NCBI GenBank assembly: GCA_002966495.1
Contig: CP016490.1
Location: 1,860,001 to 1,924,000, forward strand
Reading direction: 5' to 3'
Length of the DNA stretch: 64,000 nt
Source of the DNA: Halomonas sp. GFAJ-1
GTDB lineage: Bacteria > Pseudomonadota > Gammaproteobacteria > Pseudomonadales > Halomonadaceae
The position numbers were made by a program, and so were the translations under genes. Shown here one piece after another: positions 1 through 8,506 of this stretch. Positions within the stretch are counted from its first letter, which is position 1; every line of letters starts with the position of its first letter. The notes below the pieces were generated by a model. The model saw only the letters and a list, made by a program, of their open reading frames with translations. It ran no database searches and was not told where the DNA came from.

Positions 1-1732
1 TGCCGCCACGGTTGATGGCCATGATCTCGGCCTCAAAGGTGTCCTGGTTCTGTGCGGCAGGCGTTAGGTAACGCACGTAGAGCCAATCTTTCACGTCGCG
101 CTCGGCCATACGGTTCAGGCGTCGGCGTTCAGTGAGCTGCTCGGTGAGCTGCTGGGTGGCCTCGGCGGGGGCCTGTTCCCCTTTTAGCACGCGCTTGATC
201 AAGCGGTGGTTGACCATATCGCCATACTTACGGATGGGTGATGTCCAAGTAGCGTAGGCAGCCAACCCTAAGCCGAAATGCGGGCCAGGCTGGGCCGACA
301 TGCTGGTAAACCCTTGGAAGCGGCGTAGGCGTGCATCTAGCCAAGCGTCATCGCGGCTTTCCAGGGCGCGCTTAAGCTCGGTGTAGCGGGCAAGCTCGGT
401 TAGCGCTTCGCGCTCAACCACAATCTCTTGGCCTGCCAGGAACTCCTGAGCGGCCTCGGCTTTTTCCGGCTCAAACGCGCGATGCACATTGAAGATGCCG
501 TGGCCGATATGTTGTGCCAGGAAGTCCGCACAGCAGGCATTGGCGACAATCATTGACTCTTCGATCATGCGGTTGGCTATGCGGCGCTCTTCGGTGCGCA
601 CGGCCAGCACGTTGCCAGCGGGATCGAGATCAAACACGTAGTCGGGGCGGTCTTTAAATACCAGTGCGTGCTCGTTGCGCCAAGCGGTACGCGCTTCGGT
701 TAGCTCACGTAGGGCAGTAAGCTGTTCGGCAACATCATCGGCTGGTGCCCACTCGCCTTGACCTTCAATCCAGTCGGAAACGCTATCATAGGCGAGTTTG
801 GCATGGGATTTTACATTCGCCGCGAAGAAGCGGTAATCGCCCAGGCTGCCGTCGGCGTTAATGTCCAGCGTACAGGCGAGGGCAGGGCGCTCCTGGCCTT
901 CCCATAGTGAGCAAAGATCATCCGCTAACTGCTCCGGCAACATGGTGACGTTTTGGCCGGGCAGGTAAACGGTGAAGGCGCGGGTGCGGGCTTCTAAATC
1001 CGCCGCATGGCCCTCTTCCACGTAAGCGGTGGGGTCGGCGATTGCTACGCTTAACCGCCAGCCACCTTCGGCGCGTTGGGAGATGTGCAGCGCATCATCC
1101 ATATCGCGGGTTTTTTCACCGTCGATAGTGAAGAAGGGCGTTGCGGTTAAGTCTTCACGGGTAAGGCCTTCATCGATCAGCGGCCAGTCGGTGCCAGCAT
1201 CGGGGCACTCTTGCTCCAGCGCATGGCGGGCCAGGGTAACGCGCCACGGCACGGCGGGGTCATCGCTCTTGGCGACCAGCTCATCAATTTGGGCAAAAAA
1301 GGCACGGTCGTCGGTTTTCAGCGGATGACGCACCAGTCGCGCCACAACCCAGTCGCCATCAGCAATGGTGGCTTCATCAAGGCTGTTCTTAATGCGCGAT
1401 TTGAGAACGTTTTTAATCGAGGGGTGATCGGGTACAACGGCGAGACGGCCTTCGCGCTTCTGCACACGGGCAACAAACCGATCCAGCCCAGCTTCAATCA
1501 GCTTTTCCGGCTCAACGGACTTCTTGTCACCGTTTTCGTGGATGACGGCTTCTACGCGATCACCGTGAAGCACTTGCTTCATGGCGGGCGGTGGTACGAA
1601 ATAGGATTCACCGTCGTCGGTTTCTAGAAATCCAAACCCTTTATCGGTGGCTTTTATCACCCCTTCGGCGCGTGGGGTGGTTTGACGAATCTGTTGCTTG
1701 AGCTGGGCAAGCAGGGAGTTGTTTTGAAGCAT
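1..1732 (-). CDS. rnb: Exoribonuclease II (RNase II), C-terminus cut off by the window edge
   Basis: RNase II degrades single-stranded RNA 3' to 5' in the cytoplasm, yielding nucleoside monophosphates. About 577 codons are present; the E. coli enzyme has 644 residues, so only the C-terminal S1 region is missing. The N-terminus (MLQNNSLLAQLKQQ) aligns with E. coli MFQDNPLLAQLKQQ, which fixes the ATG at 1732; a GTG at 1765 would add 11 residues. The cold-shock-type RNA-binding part comes first. The catalytic RNB motif DGEKTRDMDDALH, with its cluster of metal-binding aspartates, lies near residues 205-215. The late motif GLAAYATWTSPIRKYGD and RRRLNRMAERDVKDWLY are typical of RNase II rather than the longer RNase R. 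It is transcribed divergently from the HAD phosphatase gene. Confidence 0.95.
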   Translation of the reverse strand, partial: MLQNNSLLAQLKQQIRQTTPRAEGVIKATDKGFGFLETDDGESYFVPPPAMKQVLHGDRVEAVIHENGDKKSVEPEKLIEAGLDRFVARVQKREGRLAVVPDHPSIKNVLKSRIKNSLDEATIADGDWVVARLVRHPLKTDDRAFFAQIDELVAKSDDPAVPWRVTLARHALEQECPDAGTDWPLIDEGLTREDLTATPFFTIDGEKTRDMDDALHISQRAEGGWRLSVAIADPTAYVEEGHAADLEARTRAFTVYLPGQNVTMLPEQLADDLCSLWEGQERPALACTLDINADGSLGDYRFFAANVKSHAKLAYDSVSDWIEGQGEWAPADDVAEQLTALRELTEARTAWRNEHALVFKDRPDYVFDLDPAGNVLAVRTEERRIANRMIEESMIVANACCADFLAQHIGHGIFNVHRAFEPEKAEAAQEFLAGQEIVVEREALTELARYTELKRALESRDDAWLDARLRRFQGFTSMSAQPGPHFGLGLAAYATWTSPIRKYGDMVNHRLIKRVLKGEQAPAEATQQLTEQLTERRRLNRMAERDVKDWLYVRYLTPAAQNQDTFEAEIMAINRGG

Positions 1733-1913
1733 GTGCTCAATCAGTTGGCGAGAGTAGGCTGACACTATACGGATTCCCACTGGCTGCGCCAATTACCCTC
1801 CGTGGGGAAGTTGGATCCTCAACGGCAGGTCAATGACTTACCCGTGCTTCGTTGAATCGGTTAAGCTGAAGTCTACCCAGGGCTGCTGATCCATTGTTTA
1901 ACGAGGAGCGCTT

Positions 1914-2711
1914 ATGACACCGCGGCTGATTGTTTCCGACCTTGATGGCACGCTGTTAGGCAGTGACCACCGGCTGCACCAGAGCACAATTGACGTGCTG
2001 CGCGCGCTAGCGGAACAGGGGCATCATGTCGCGTTGGCGTCTGGCCGCCATTACAACGATATGCGGGTATTTCGTGATCAACTGAACATCCCCGCTCATT
2101 TAATCAGCACCAACGGGGCTTATACTCATGACCCTGCTGGCACGCTGTTGAGCGCGACGCATCTTGAACCAGCCCATGCCGAAACACTTATTCAGCTGCC
2201 GCGTCCGCCCCAGGTGCGGCTCAGCCTTTACCGTGAAAACGGTTGGCATGTCGATGCCGAGGCACCACATCTATTGTCATTGCATGCGTCGACTGGCTTT
2301 ACTTACGAGGTCGTACCGCCGGAAGAGATGGATGCCAAGGGCGTTGGTAAAGTGCTCTATTTGGGCGACCCAGATTCATTAGCGCAACTGGAAGCGCAGG
2401 CCCATCAAGCATGTGGGCAGAGTTTACATATTACTTACTCCACCACGGATGCTCTGGAAATCATGGCCGGTGGCATCAATAAAGGCGTGGCCTTAACGGC
2501 GCTGCTGGAAACGTTAAAGCTGACTCCGGCAGAGTGTTTGGCCTTTGGCGATAACCTGAACGATACCGAAATGCTTAACCTGGCAGGGGAGGCTCAGGTA
2601 ATGGCCAATGCCCACCCGGCGCTATTTGATCGTATAAAGGGGGCTGAACGTATCGGCCACCATGGCGAAGCCGCCGTTGCCGAGTGGCTGAAACAGCGCT
2701 TTGGGCTGTAA
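1914..2711 (+). CDS. Cof-type HAD-superfamily phosphatase
   Basis: This 265-residue protein is a haloacid dehalogenase phosphatase of the Cof/YidA/YbiV group, which removes phosphate from sugar phosphates and similar small metabolites. Motif I is SDLDGTLLGS near the N-terminus, with the nucleophile and acid aspartates. The motif II region is LASGRHYND. The C-terminal half has the conserved lysine in GGINKGVAL and the Mg-binding motif FGDNLNDTEML. The region between motifs II and III is the variable C2 cap that sets substrate choice. A GAGGAG-like ribosome site precedes the ATG. The actual substrate cannot be read from sequence. The next genes encode a two-component system and sugar transporter, but a 120-base gap separates them and a link is only a guess. 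Confidence 0.88.
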   Translation: MTPRLIVSDLDGTLLGSDHRLHQSTIDVLRALAEQGHHVALASGRHYNDMRVFRDQLNIPAHLISTNGAYTHDPAGTLLSATHLEPAHAETLIQLPRPPQVRLSLYRENGWHVDAEAPHLLSLHASTGFTYEVVPPEEMDAKGVGKVLYLGDPDSLAQLEAQAHQACGQSLHITYSTTDALEIMAGGINKGVALTALLETLKLTPAECLAFGDNLNDTEMLNLAGEAQVMANAHPALFDRIKGAERIGHHGEAAVAEWLKQRFGL

Positions 2712-2831
2712 CAAACGCTTCGCGCTGCCACCTTGGTCGATGACCGCTTGCGATAGGGTGGCCACTCCACCATCATTTAGCCCCGACAACGATAATAACG
2801 AGTGATATTAACCCAGGGGCGCTTTGCTACC

Positions 2832-3557
2832 ATGACTACCACGCCAGCTACTTTGATGGTCGTTGATGACGACTTGGAAATTCGCGAACTACTGGCAGAC
2901 TATTTAGGGCGTCACGGTTATCACATGTTGACCGCCGACGGGGCGGATTCGCTGTATCAGCAACTGGCCAAGCAAACGCCAGACTTGTTGATTGTTGACG
3001 TTATGATGCCGGGAGATGATGGTTTTACCATCTGCCGAGAGCTGCGCAAAACCAGCGATATACCGATTGTTATGCTTACCGCCAGTGCCGATGATACTGA
3101 CCGTGTTTTGGGGCTCGAATTAGGCGCTGACGACTATATCGCTAAGCCCTTTAATCCTCGCGAGCTGCTGGCGCGGATTAAAGCGGTGCTGCGCCGAGCC
3201 CGTCCTGCAGCAACTGTCGCGACAGCCCAAGAGGCTCGCTGGGTGCGGTTTGGCGACTGGCAACTTGACCGCATGACCCGCGAACTGATCGACCAAGAAG
3301 GCATTCGTACCGCACTTTCCGGCGCAGATTTTCAGCTATTACAGGTGTTTCTGGAGCGGCCTGCCACGGTCATTACCCGCGATGATCTCTACGCATTGAC
3401 CCGCGGTCGTGAAGCACCACCGCTGGATCGCTCGATTGACGTACATGTGTGCCGCTTGCGCCAGCGGTTGGGGGAAGATGCGCAGCACTCTCAGCTGATT
3501 CGTACCGTGCGTGGGGCTGGTTATGTGCTGACCGCCATGGTTGAACCCGCTTCGTGA
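2832..3557 (+). CDS. gltR: OmpR-family response regulator, GltR-like
   Basis: This 241-residue DNA-binding response regulator has a receiver domain (about residues 8-120) with acidic pocket VVDDD, phospho-acceptor D56 in IVDVMMPG, the T of MLTASAD and K of YIAKPFNP. An OmpR/PhoB winged-helix domain follows (about 140-238). I start at the ATG at 2832; an in-frame GTG at 2802 would add ten residues with no family support. Its stop overlaps the kinase start by four bases (GTGA), so the two are translationally coupled. In Pseudomonas the GltR/GtrS pair sits beside gtsABCD and controls glucose uptake, and the same arrangement here supports the name. It could be another OmpR regulator with the same neighbour. 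Confidence 0.82.
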   Translation: MTTTPATLMVVDDDLEIRELLADYLGRHGYHMLTADGADSLYQQLAKQTPDLLIVDVMMPGDDGFTICRELRKTSDIPIVMLTASADDTDRVLGLELGADDYIAKPFNPRELLARIKAVLRRARPAATVATAQEARWVRFGDWQLDRMTRELIDQEGIRTALSGADFQLLQVFLERPATVITRDDLYALTRGREAPPLDRSIDVHVCRLRQRLGEDAQHSQLIRTVRGAGYVLTAMVEPAS

Positions 3558-5026
3558 AAGGCGTAAAGCGAAAACTCGCATGCTGGTTACCCAGCAGTCT
3601 ACGCGGGCGCTTTGTTATCATCATGATTGCAGGGGTTCTGGCTGCTCAAGCGGCCAGCTATGCGCTATGGACTTCCCAGGTGCGGGCCAGCCAGCTGGAA
3701 CAGTTAGATGAGCTTTCTAGCAATATGGCTTTCAGTATTGCCTCGACTATGCGGTTTTTCCGTTCGCTGCCGGTAGATTACCGCCACATTGTACTGGATC
3801 AGCTGCGTAGCATGGGGGGCACGCGCTTCTTCGTCAGCGTTAACGAACGGCGTATTCCCGTCGAAGATATTGGCAGCGGCCCGGAAAAAGAGGTGGTGGT
3901 CGACAATGTACGCGCTATCTTGACCCAACAACTCTCCATTGACGATGTGGTGGTGGAGTTTTCCCGCCCGGAAACCTTGCGTGTCTTCAATAACGAAGTG
4001 CTGCTTTATGATTTACCACCCCGTTGGGGGCAGCACAGTTTGTTAATGGAGCCACTGTCTCCACCTATCTTAGTGGTGCAACTGGAGCTGGCGCCTGACA
4101 CCTGGCTTTACGTGGCCACACTGCTGGGCGTACCGGATATTTTTAGCGGCTATCGCTGGCTGTCTGAAGAGCGTTTATTGGTTGGCGTGTTGGTGCTGCT
4201 CAGCGTATTAGCGCTTTCCCTACTGGGCATTACCAGTGTGACTCGCCCGTTGGCGCGGCTTTCAAAAGCGGCACGCCAGCTGGGCGATGATTTGGATAGT
4301 CCGCCACTCAAAGAGAGCGGCCCTAAAGAAGTGGCCGCCACTGCGGTGGCCTTTAACCGGATGCAGCGGCGTATTCGTGAACAGATTGATGAGCGCGAGC
4401 GTCTGTTTTCGGCGATTTCCCATGATCTTAAAACCCCCATTACACGGTTGCGGCTGCGGGCTGAAATGCTCGATGACCCCGTCCAGCGTGAACGTTTTTG
4501 TGCCTCGCTTGATGAGCTAAGTGAGCTGGTCAAAGGCGCACTGGCCTCAGCAAAAGGACTGGACCTGCATGAAGAGCCACAACCCACGGATCTTAACGCG
4601 CTGGTGTTGGAGATTGCCGAAGCGCTGCGTTTACATGGTGGAGAAGTATCTCTCTGTGGAAACGTATTACCACTGACTGTTAAGCCACTGGCGCTAAAAC
4701 GCTGCTTGGCAAACCTGCTGGAAAACGCGGTTTTTTATGGGCAGAAAGCGACCGTCACGCTGGAAGAGCAGGCGGGGATTGTGACGTTGCGCATTCATGA
4801 TAATGGCCCCGGCATTCCTGATGCGCAGCTTTACCGGGTGTTTTCACCTTTTGTGCGCCTGGAAGTCTCTCGAAGCCGTTACACCGGTGGAAGCGGCCTA
4901 GGGCTTGGCATTGCTAGGCATATTGCCCGCGCCCATGGGGGCGATATTGTCTTATCTAACCATTCAGAAGGGGGGCTAGTGGCCACGTTAACGCTACCAC
5001 GCCAAACAAGTATTACAGGTTTGTAA
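3554..5026 (+). CDS. gtrS: Membrane sensor histidine kinase, GtrS-like
   Basis: This 490-residue inner-membrane kinase is the partner of the preceding regulator. A first membrane segment at about residues 20-38 is followed by a periplasmic sensor of about 170 residues and a second membrane segment at about 208-228. A HAMP linker with TRPLARLSKAARQL follows. The dimerisation box FSAISHDLKTPITRLR has the phospho-accepting H290. The ATP-binding domain has the N box (NLLENAVFYG), G1 (DNGPGIPDAQ) and G2 (GGSGLGLGIARHIARAHGG). It starts with GTG inside the regulator stop. In Pseudomonas GtrS the periplasmic domain senses 2-ketogluconate and 6-phosphogluconate; whether this one does is inference from its position before a GtsABCD-like transporter. 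Confidence 0.85.
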   Translation: MKGVKRKLACWLPSSLRGRFVIIMIAGVLAAQAASYALWTSQVRASQLEQLDELSSNMAFSIASTMRFFRSLPVDYRHIVLDQLRSMGGTRFFVSVNERRIPVEDIGSGPEKEVVVDNVRAILTQQLSIDDVVVEFSRPETLRVFNNEVLLYDLPPRWGQHSLLMEPLSPPILVVQLELAPDTWLYVATLLGVPDIFSGYRWLSEERLLVGVLVLLSVLALSLLGITSVTRPLARLSKAARQLGDDLDSPPLKESGPKEVAATAVAFNRMQRRIREQIDERERLFSAISHDLKTPITRLRLRAEMLDDPVQRERFCASLDELSELVKGALASAKGLDLHEEPQPTDLNALVLEIAEALRLHGGEVSLCGNVLPLTVKPLALKRCLANLLENAVFYGQKATVTLEEQAGIVTLRIHDNGPGIPDAQLYRVFSPFVRLEVSRSRYTGGSGLGLGIARHIARAHGGDIVLSNHSEGGLVATLTLPRQTSITGL

Positions 5027-5180
5027 TAAACCACTAACACTAGTAACAAACGGCCAAGACTATGCAGGACTCGGTAACTCCCGTTGTGTGCCTGGGTGGC
5101 GTACTCTGCTGTGAGTCGTTCAGTCGATCATCATCAGTAACGACATCTCATAAGCACAATAACAACAGCAGGAGCTATTC

Positions 5181-6476
5181 ATGCCGATCATCAATATGCC
5201 CATTTTTAACGTGCCCATGTTTAAAAAATCCGCACTCGCGTTAGCTCTGGCGGCTGGCACCACCATGGCGGCCAGTGCCACCGAGGCCAACGAAGTGGAG
5301 GTGCTGCACTGGTGGACATCCGGCGGTGAAGCCCGCGCGGCAAACGTTCTCAAAGAGTTAATGGAAGCTGAAGGCTATGGCTGGCAGGATTTTGCCGTGG
5401 CTGGTGGCGGTGGTGAAACCGCCATGACGGTACTTAAGTCTCGTGCAATGTCGGGCAACCCGCCTTCCGCCGCACAAATCAAGGGCCCTGAAATTCAGGA
5501 GTGGGGCGAGCTTGGCCTGTTAGGTGATTTAGACGACGTCGCCACCGCCGAAGGCTGGAACGACCTACTGCCCGAGACGGTTGCCGATATCATGCGCCAT
5601 GACGGCCACTATGTTGCCGTACCGGTCAACGTTCACCGCGTTAACTGGCTGTGGGCCAATCCCGATGTGCTAGAAGCGGCAGGCGTTGAGATGCCTACCA
5701 CGCTTGAGGAGCTATTTACCGCAGGTGAAGCCATTCGCGAGGCTGGTTTTGTACCGCTAGCCCATGGCGGCCAAGCGTGGCAAGACGCCACGGTGTTTGA
5801 AAGTGTCGTACTGGGTAGTCAAGGCACCGAGTTTTATCAGCAAGCGCTGGTGGAACTAGACCCTGAAGCCCTGGGTGGGGAACAGATGATTGCTGCGCTT
5901 GAAGACTTTAAGCGTCTGCGCGAGTTGATGGATCAAGGTATGTCAGGCCGCGATTGGAATATTGCCACCGCCATGGTGATTGAAGGCGTTGCAGGTTTTC
6001 AGCTAATGGGCGACTGGGCAAAAGGGGAGTTCACTGCCGCAGGTCTTACAGCCGGTGAAGACTATTTGTGCGCCGCAGCCCCCGGCACTGAAAACGCGTT
6101 TACGTTTAATATCGACAGCCTGGCAATGTTCCGTGTTACCGACGATGCTGAACGCGATGCCCAGCAAACCCTGGCGCGCTTGGTGTTAGAGCCGACCTTC
6201 CAGGAAGCCTTTAACCTCGCTAAAGGTTCCATTCCTGCCCGCCCCGACCTGGATATGAGTGAGTTTGATCGCTGTGCCCAGCAGTCACTGGCTGATTTCC
6301 AACGCACCGCTGATGAGGGTGGCCTGGTGCCCAGCATGGCTCACGGGATGGCGGTGCGCGCGGACGTTCAGGGAGCGATTTTTGATGTTGTGACCAACTA
6401 CTTCAACGATACCACTATGCCTGCTGAGCAGGCCGCCCAACGCATGGTCAATGCGGCCAAAACCGCCTCTTTTTAA
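5181..6476 (+). CDS. gtsA: Sugar (probably glucose) ABC transporter, periplasmic binding protein
   Basis: This 431-residue solute-binding protein of the maltose/glucose class captures sugar in the periplasm and hands it to the two permeases encoded next. Lysines in MFKKSALALALAAG and a hydrophobic stretch ending in MAASA form a signal peptide. The mature protein opens with VEVLHWWTSGGEARAANVL, a stretch shared by Pseudomonas glucose-binding proteins, including aromatic residues expected at a sugar site. AGGAGC at about 5170 supports the first ATG rather than later in-frame ATGs at 5199 and 5217. The 154 bases after gtrS probably hold the promoter. A GC-rich hairpin separates it from the permease genes, a common way to keep the binding protein in excess. 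Confidence 0.87.
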   Translation: MPIINMPIFNVPMFKKSALALALAAGTTMAASATEANEVEVLHWWTSGGEARAANVLKELMEAEGYGWQDFAVAGGGGETAMTVLKSRAMSGNPPSAAQIKGPEIQEWGELGLLGDLDDVATAEGWNDLLPETVADIMRHDGHYVAVPVNVHRVNWLWANPDVLEAAGVEMPTTLEELFTAGEAIREAGFVPLAHGGQAWQDATVFESVVLGSQGTEFYQQALVELDPEALGGEQMIAALEDFKRLRELMDQGMSGRDWNIATAMVIEGVAGFQLMGDWAKGEFTAAGLTAGEDYLCAAAPGTENAFTFNIDSLAMFRVTDDAERDAQQTLARLVLEPTFQEAFNLAKGSIPARPDLDMSEFDRCAQQSLADFQRTADEGGLVPSMAHGMAVRADVQGAIFDVVTNYFNDTTMPAEQAAQRMVNAAKTASF

Positions 6477-6508
6477 GCCACCGTGTGCTTTTGTATAAGT
6501 GACGACAT

Positions 6509-6533
6509 TCGCGCCGCTGCAACGGCGGCGCGA
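6509..6533 (+). other. Intercistronic hairpin between gtsA and gtsB
   Basis: TCGCGCCGC pairs with GCGGCGCGA across a 7-base loop, giving a perfect 9-bp GC-rich stem. No T-run follows, so it is more likely a transcript-stabilising or partly attenuating structure than a full terminator. Its place between the binding-protein gene and the permease genes is typical for such elements. Confidence 0.6.
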
Positions 6534-6559
6534 GCGGCTGACTGGCGAGGAACTACCTT

Positions 6560-7474
6560 ATGAGTGAATCCACAACGCGCACTGCAGCGAGGCCAACGGC
6601 GTCTGGCTGGCTGCAAGCCTGGCTGCCCCGTTTGGTGCTTGCTCCCTCTGTTGCGGTGTCTCTGTTTTTTGTTTACGGCTTTATGCTGTGGACCTTTGTG
6701 CTTTCTCTAACCAGCTCACGCATGCTACCAAGCTACGACTTTGTTGGTTTTGGCCAGTATGCGCGGCTGATGGCCAATGACCGCTGGTGGGTAGCCTCTA
6801 CCAACCTGATGGTGTTTGGCGTGCTGTTTATTGTGATCTGTTTGGTGATTGGCGCGCTACTGGCAATTTTGCTGGATCAAAAAATTCGCCAAGAGGGCGC
6901 GCTGCGCACGATTTATCTCTACCCCATGGCGCTGTCGTTTATCGTCACCGGCGTGGTGTGGAAGTGGCTGCTGAATCCCCAGTTGGGCATCCAGGCGATG
7001 GTGCAAAGCTGGGGGTTTGAGTCGTTCCGCTTTGACTGGCTCGTGAACCCGGATATGGCCATCTACACCCTGGTAATTGCCGCGGTTTGGCAGGCATCAG
7101 GGTTTGTGATGGCGCTCTTTTTGGCGGGGCTGCGCGGTATCGATGACAGTATCGTCAAAGCCGCTCAGTTAGATGGTGCCAGCTTGCCGCGCATCTACTG
7201 GCGAGTAGTGATGCCTTGCCTGCGCCCAGTGGTGTTCAGCGCGGTGATGATTCTGGCCCATATTGCGATTAAGAGCTTTGACTTAGTGGTAGCGTTAACC
7301 GGAGGCGGGCCTGGCTACGCCACCGACCTACCGGCCACCTTTATGTACACCCACGCTTTTAACCGTGCCCAAATAGGGCTTGGCTCCGCCAGCGCCATGT
7401 TAATGCTAGGTGGCGTGCTAGCCATCCTGATTCCTTATCTTTATTCCGAATTAAGGAGCCGCAAACATGGCTAA
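6560..7474 (+). CDS. gtsB: Sugar ABC transporter permease, MalF-like
   Basis: This 304-residue inner-membrane permease has about six hydrophobic segments. The first is at about residues 25-50 (RLVLAPSVAVSLFFVYGFML). The coupling EAA-type loop is near the C-terminus: AAQLDGASLPRIYWRVVMPCLRP, where the DGAS...P core contacts the ATPase. It is the first of two permeases, and its end overlaps the start of gtsC by 8 bases, so the two are probably co-translated. It belongs to the MalF/UgpA group of carbohydrate uptake permeases. The glucose assignment rests on resemblance to Pseudomonas GtsB and on the adjacent two-component system. Confidence 0.87.
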   Translation: MSESTTRTAARPTASGWLQAWLPRLVLAPSVAVSLFFVYGFMLWTFVLSLTSSRMLPSYDFVGFGQYARLMANDRWWVASTNLMVFGVLFIVICLVIGALLAILLDQKIRQEGALRTIYLYPMALSFIVTGVVWKWLLNPQLGIQAMVQSWGFESFRFDWLVNPDMAIYTLVIAAVWQASGFVMALFLAGLRGIDDSIVKAAQLDGASLPRIYWRVVMPCLRPVVFSAVMILAHIAIKSFDLVVALTGGGPGYATDLPATFMYTHAFNRAQIGLGSASAMLMLGGVLAILIPYLYSELRSRKHG

Positions 7475-8345
7475 CGTGATTCGTCGGCAAACGCCCGCCG
7501 CACGGCTGTTGCGTGTCGTGCTTTATGGCGTACTTATTGTAGCGGGGCTGTTTTATATCCTGCCGCTGGTGGTCATGCTGATGACCTCCATCAAGCCGTT
7601 GAGTGAAATCAGCGCGGGGACGCTCCTGTCGCTGCCACAAAACCCAACCTTTGAGCCCTGGGCAAAGGCTTGGGGAGAAGCGTGTACCGGTATGCGCTGT
7701 GAAGGGGTAGGTGGCTATTTTTGGAACTCTTTTGCGATTGTGATTCCTGCGGTGTTGATCTCCACCACGGTCGGGGCGCTAAACGGCTATGCGCTGACCA
7801 AATGGCGCTTTAAAGGCTCTGAGTTGGTCTTCGCGCTGATGCTGTTTGGCTGCTTTATCCCGTTTCAGGTGGTGCTGCTGCCTATGGCACAAACCTTGGG
7901 TTGGTTGGGGCTATCAAGCTCCCGTGCAGGGTTGATTTTGGTTCATGTGGTCTTTGGCATCGCCTTTACCACGCTGTTTTTCCGCAACTTCTATGTTGGT
8001 GTTCCTAACGAACTGGTCTCGGCGGCGAAGCTGGATGGCGCGGGGTTCTTCCGCATTTTCTGGCGCATTTTATTGCCGGTTTCCGCGCCGATTATTGTGG
8101 TGTCGGTGATTTGGCAGTTCACCCAGATTTGGAACGACTTTTTATTCGGCGTGGCGTTTTCCGCCCATAACACCCAGCCGGTGACGGTGGCGCTTAACAA
8201 TCTGGTGAATACGTCCACCGGTGTGCGTGAGTATAACGTCGATATGGCCGCCGCAATGATTGCAGCACTGCCAACGCTGGTGGTGTATGTGCTGGCCGGA
8301 AAGTATTTCGTGCGCGGGCTGACGGCAGGCTCCGTGAAAGGCTAA
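7467..8345 (+). CDS. gtsC: Sugar ABC transporter permease, MalG-like
   Basis: This 292-residue second permease is of the MalG/UgpE group. It has six predicted membrane helices, starting with VVLYGVLIVAGLFYILPLVVM near residues 14-35. The typical MalG motif PLSEISAG follows the first helix, and the EAA loop reads AAKLDGAGFFRIFWRILLP. It forms the membrane channel with GtsB. The start ATG has AGGAG just upstream, inside the gtsB coding sequence. The gap to the ATPase gene is unusually long for the operon (161 bases) and holds a long palindrome. Confidence 0.87.
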   Translation: MANVIRRQTPAARLLRVVLYGVLIVAGLFYILPLVVMLMTSIKPLSEISAGTLLSLPQNPTFEPWAKAWGEACTGMRCEGVGGYFWNSFAIVIPAVLISTTVGALNGYALTKWRFKGSELVFALMLFGCFIPFQVVLLPMAQTLGWLGLSSSRAGLILVHVVFGIAFTTLFFRNFYVGVPNELVSAAKLDGAGFFRIFWRILLPVSAPIIVVSVIWQFTQIWNDFLFGVAFSAHNTQPVTVALNNLVNTSTGVREYNVDMAAAMIAALPTLVVYVLAGKYFVRGLTAGSVKG

Positions 8346-8380
8346 TAACAACTAAGTGAATGGCAGCAACCATTTCTAGA

Positions 8381-8458
8381 CGGTCAGAAGCAGCCCTCGG
8401 CGGGGCGCTGTGAACCCATCCATGGCGAAAGATCCCCGCTACGGGCTGCTTTTGACCG
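8381..8458. repeat. Long interrupted palindrome between gtsC and gtsD
   Basis: The left arm 8381-8405 and right arm 8434-8458 are reverse complements over 25 positions, apart from one G/T wobble in the outer part and a 3-base internal mismatch (TCG versus TAC). The cores are AAGCAGCCC/GGGCTGCTT and GCGGGG/CCCCGC. The loop is 28 bases and contains CCATGG. No clean T-run follows. It resembles REP/BIME-type or other extragenic palindromes that stabilise upstream mRNA or partly terminate. By eye I saw no second copy in this window. Confidence 0.75.
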
Positions 8459-8506
8459 ATCCAACTAAGTGGAGTTTGTCAGTCGCTTTACAATGGGATT
8501 TTCATT

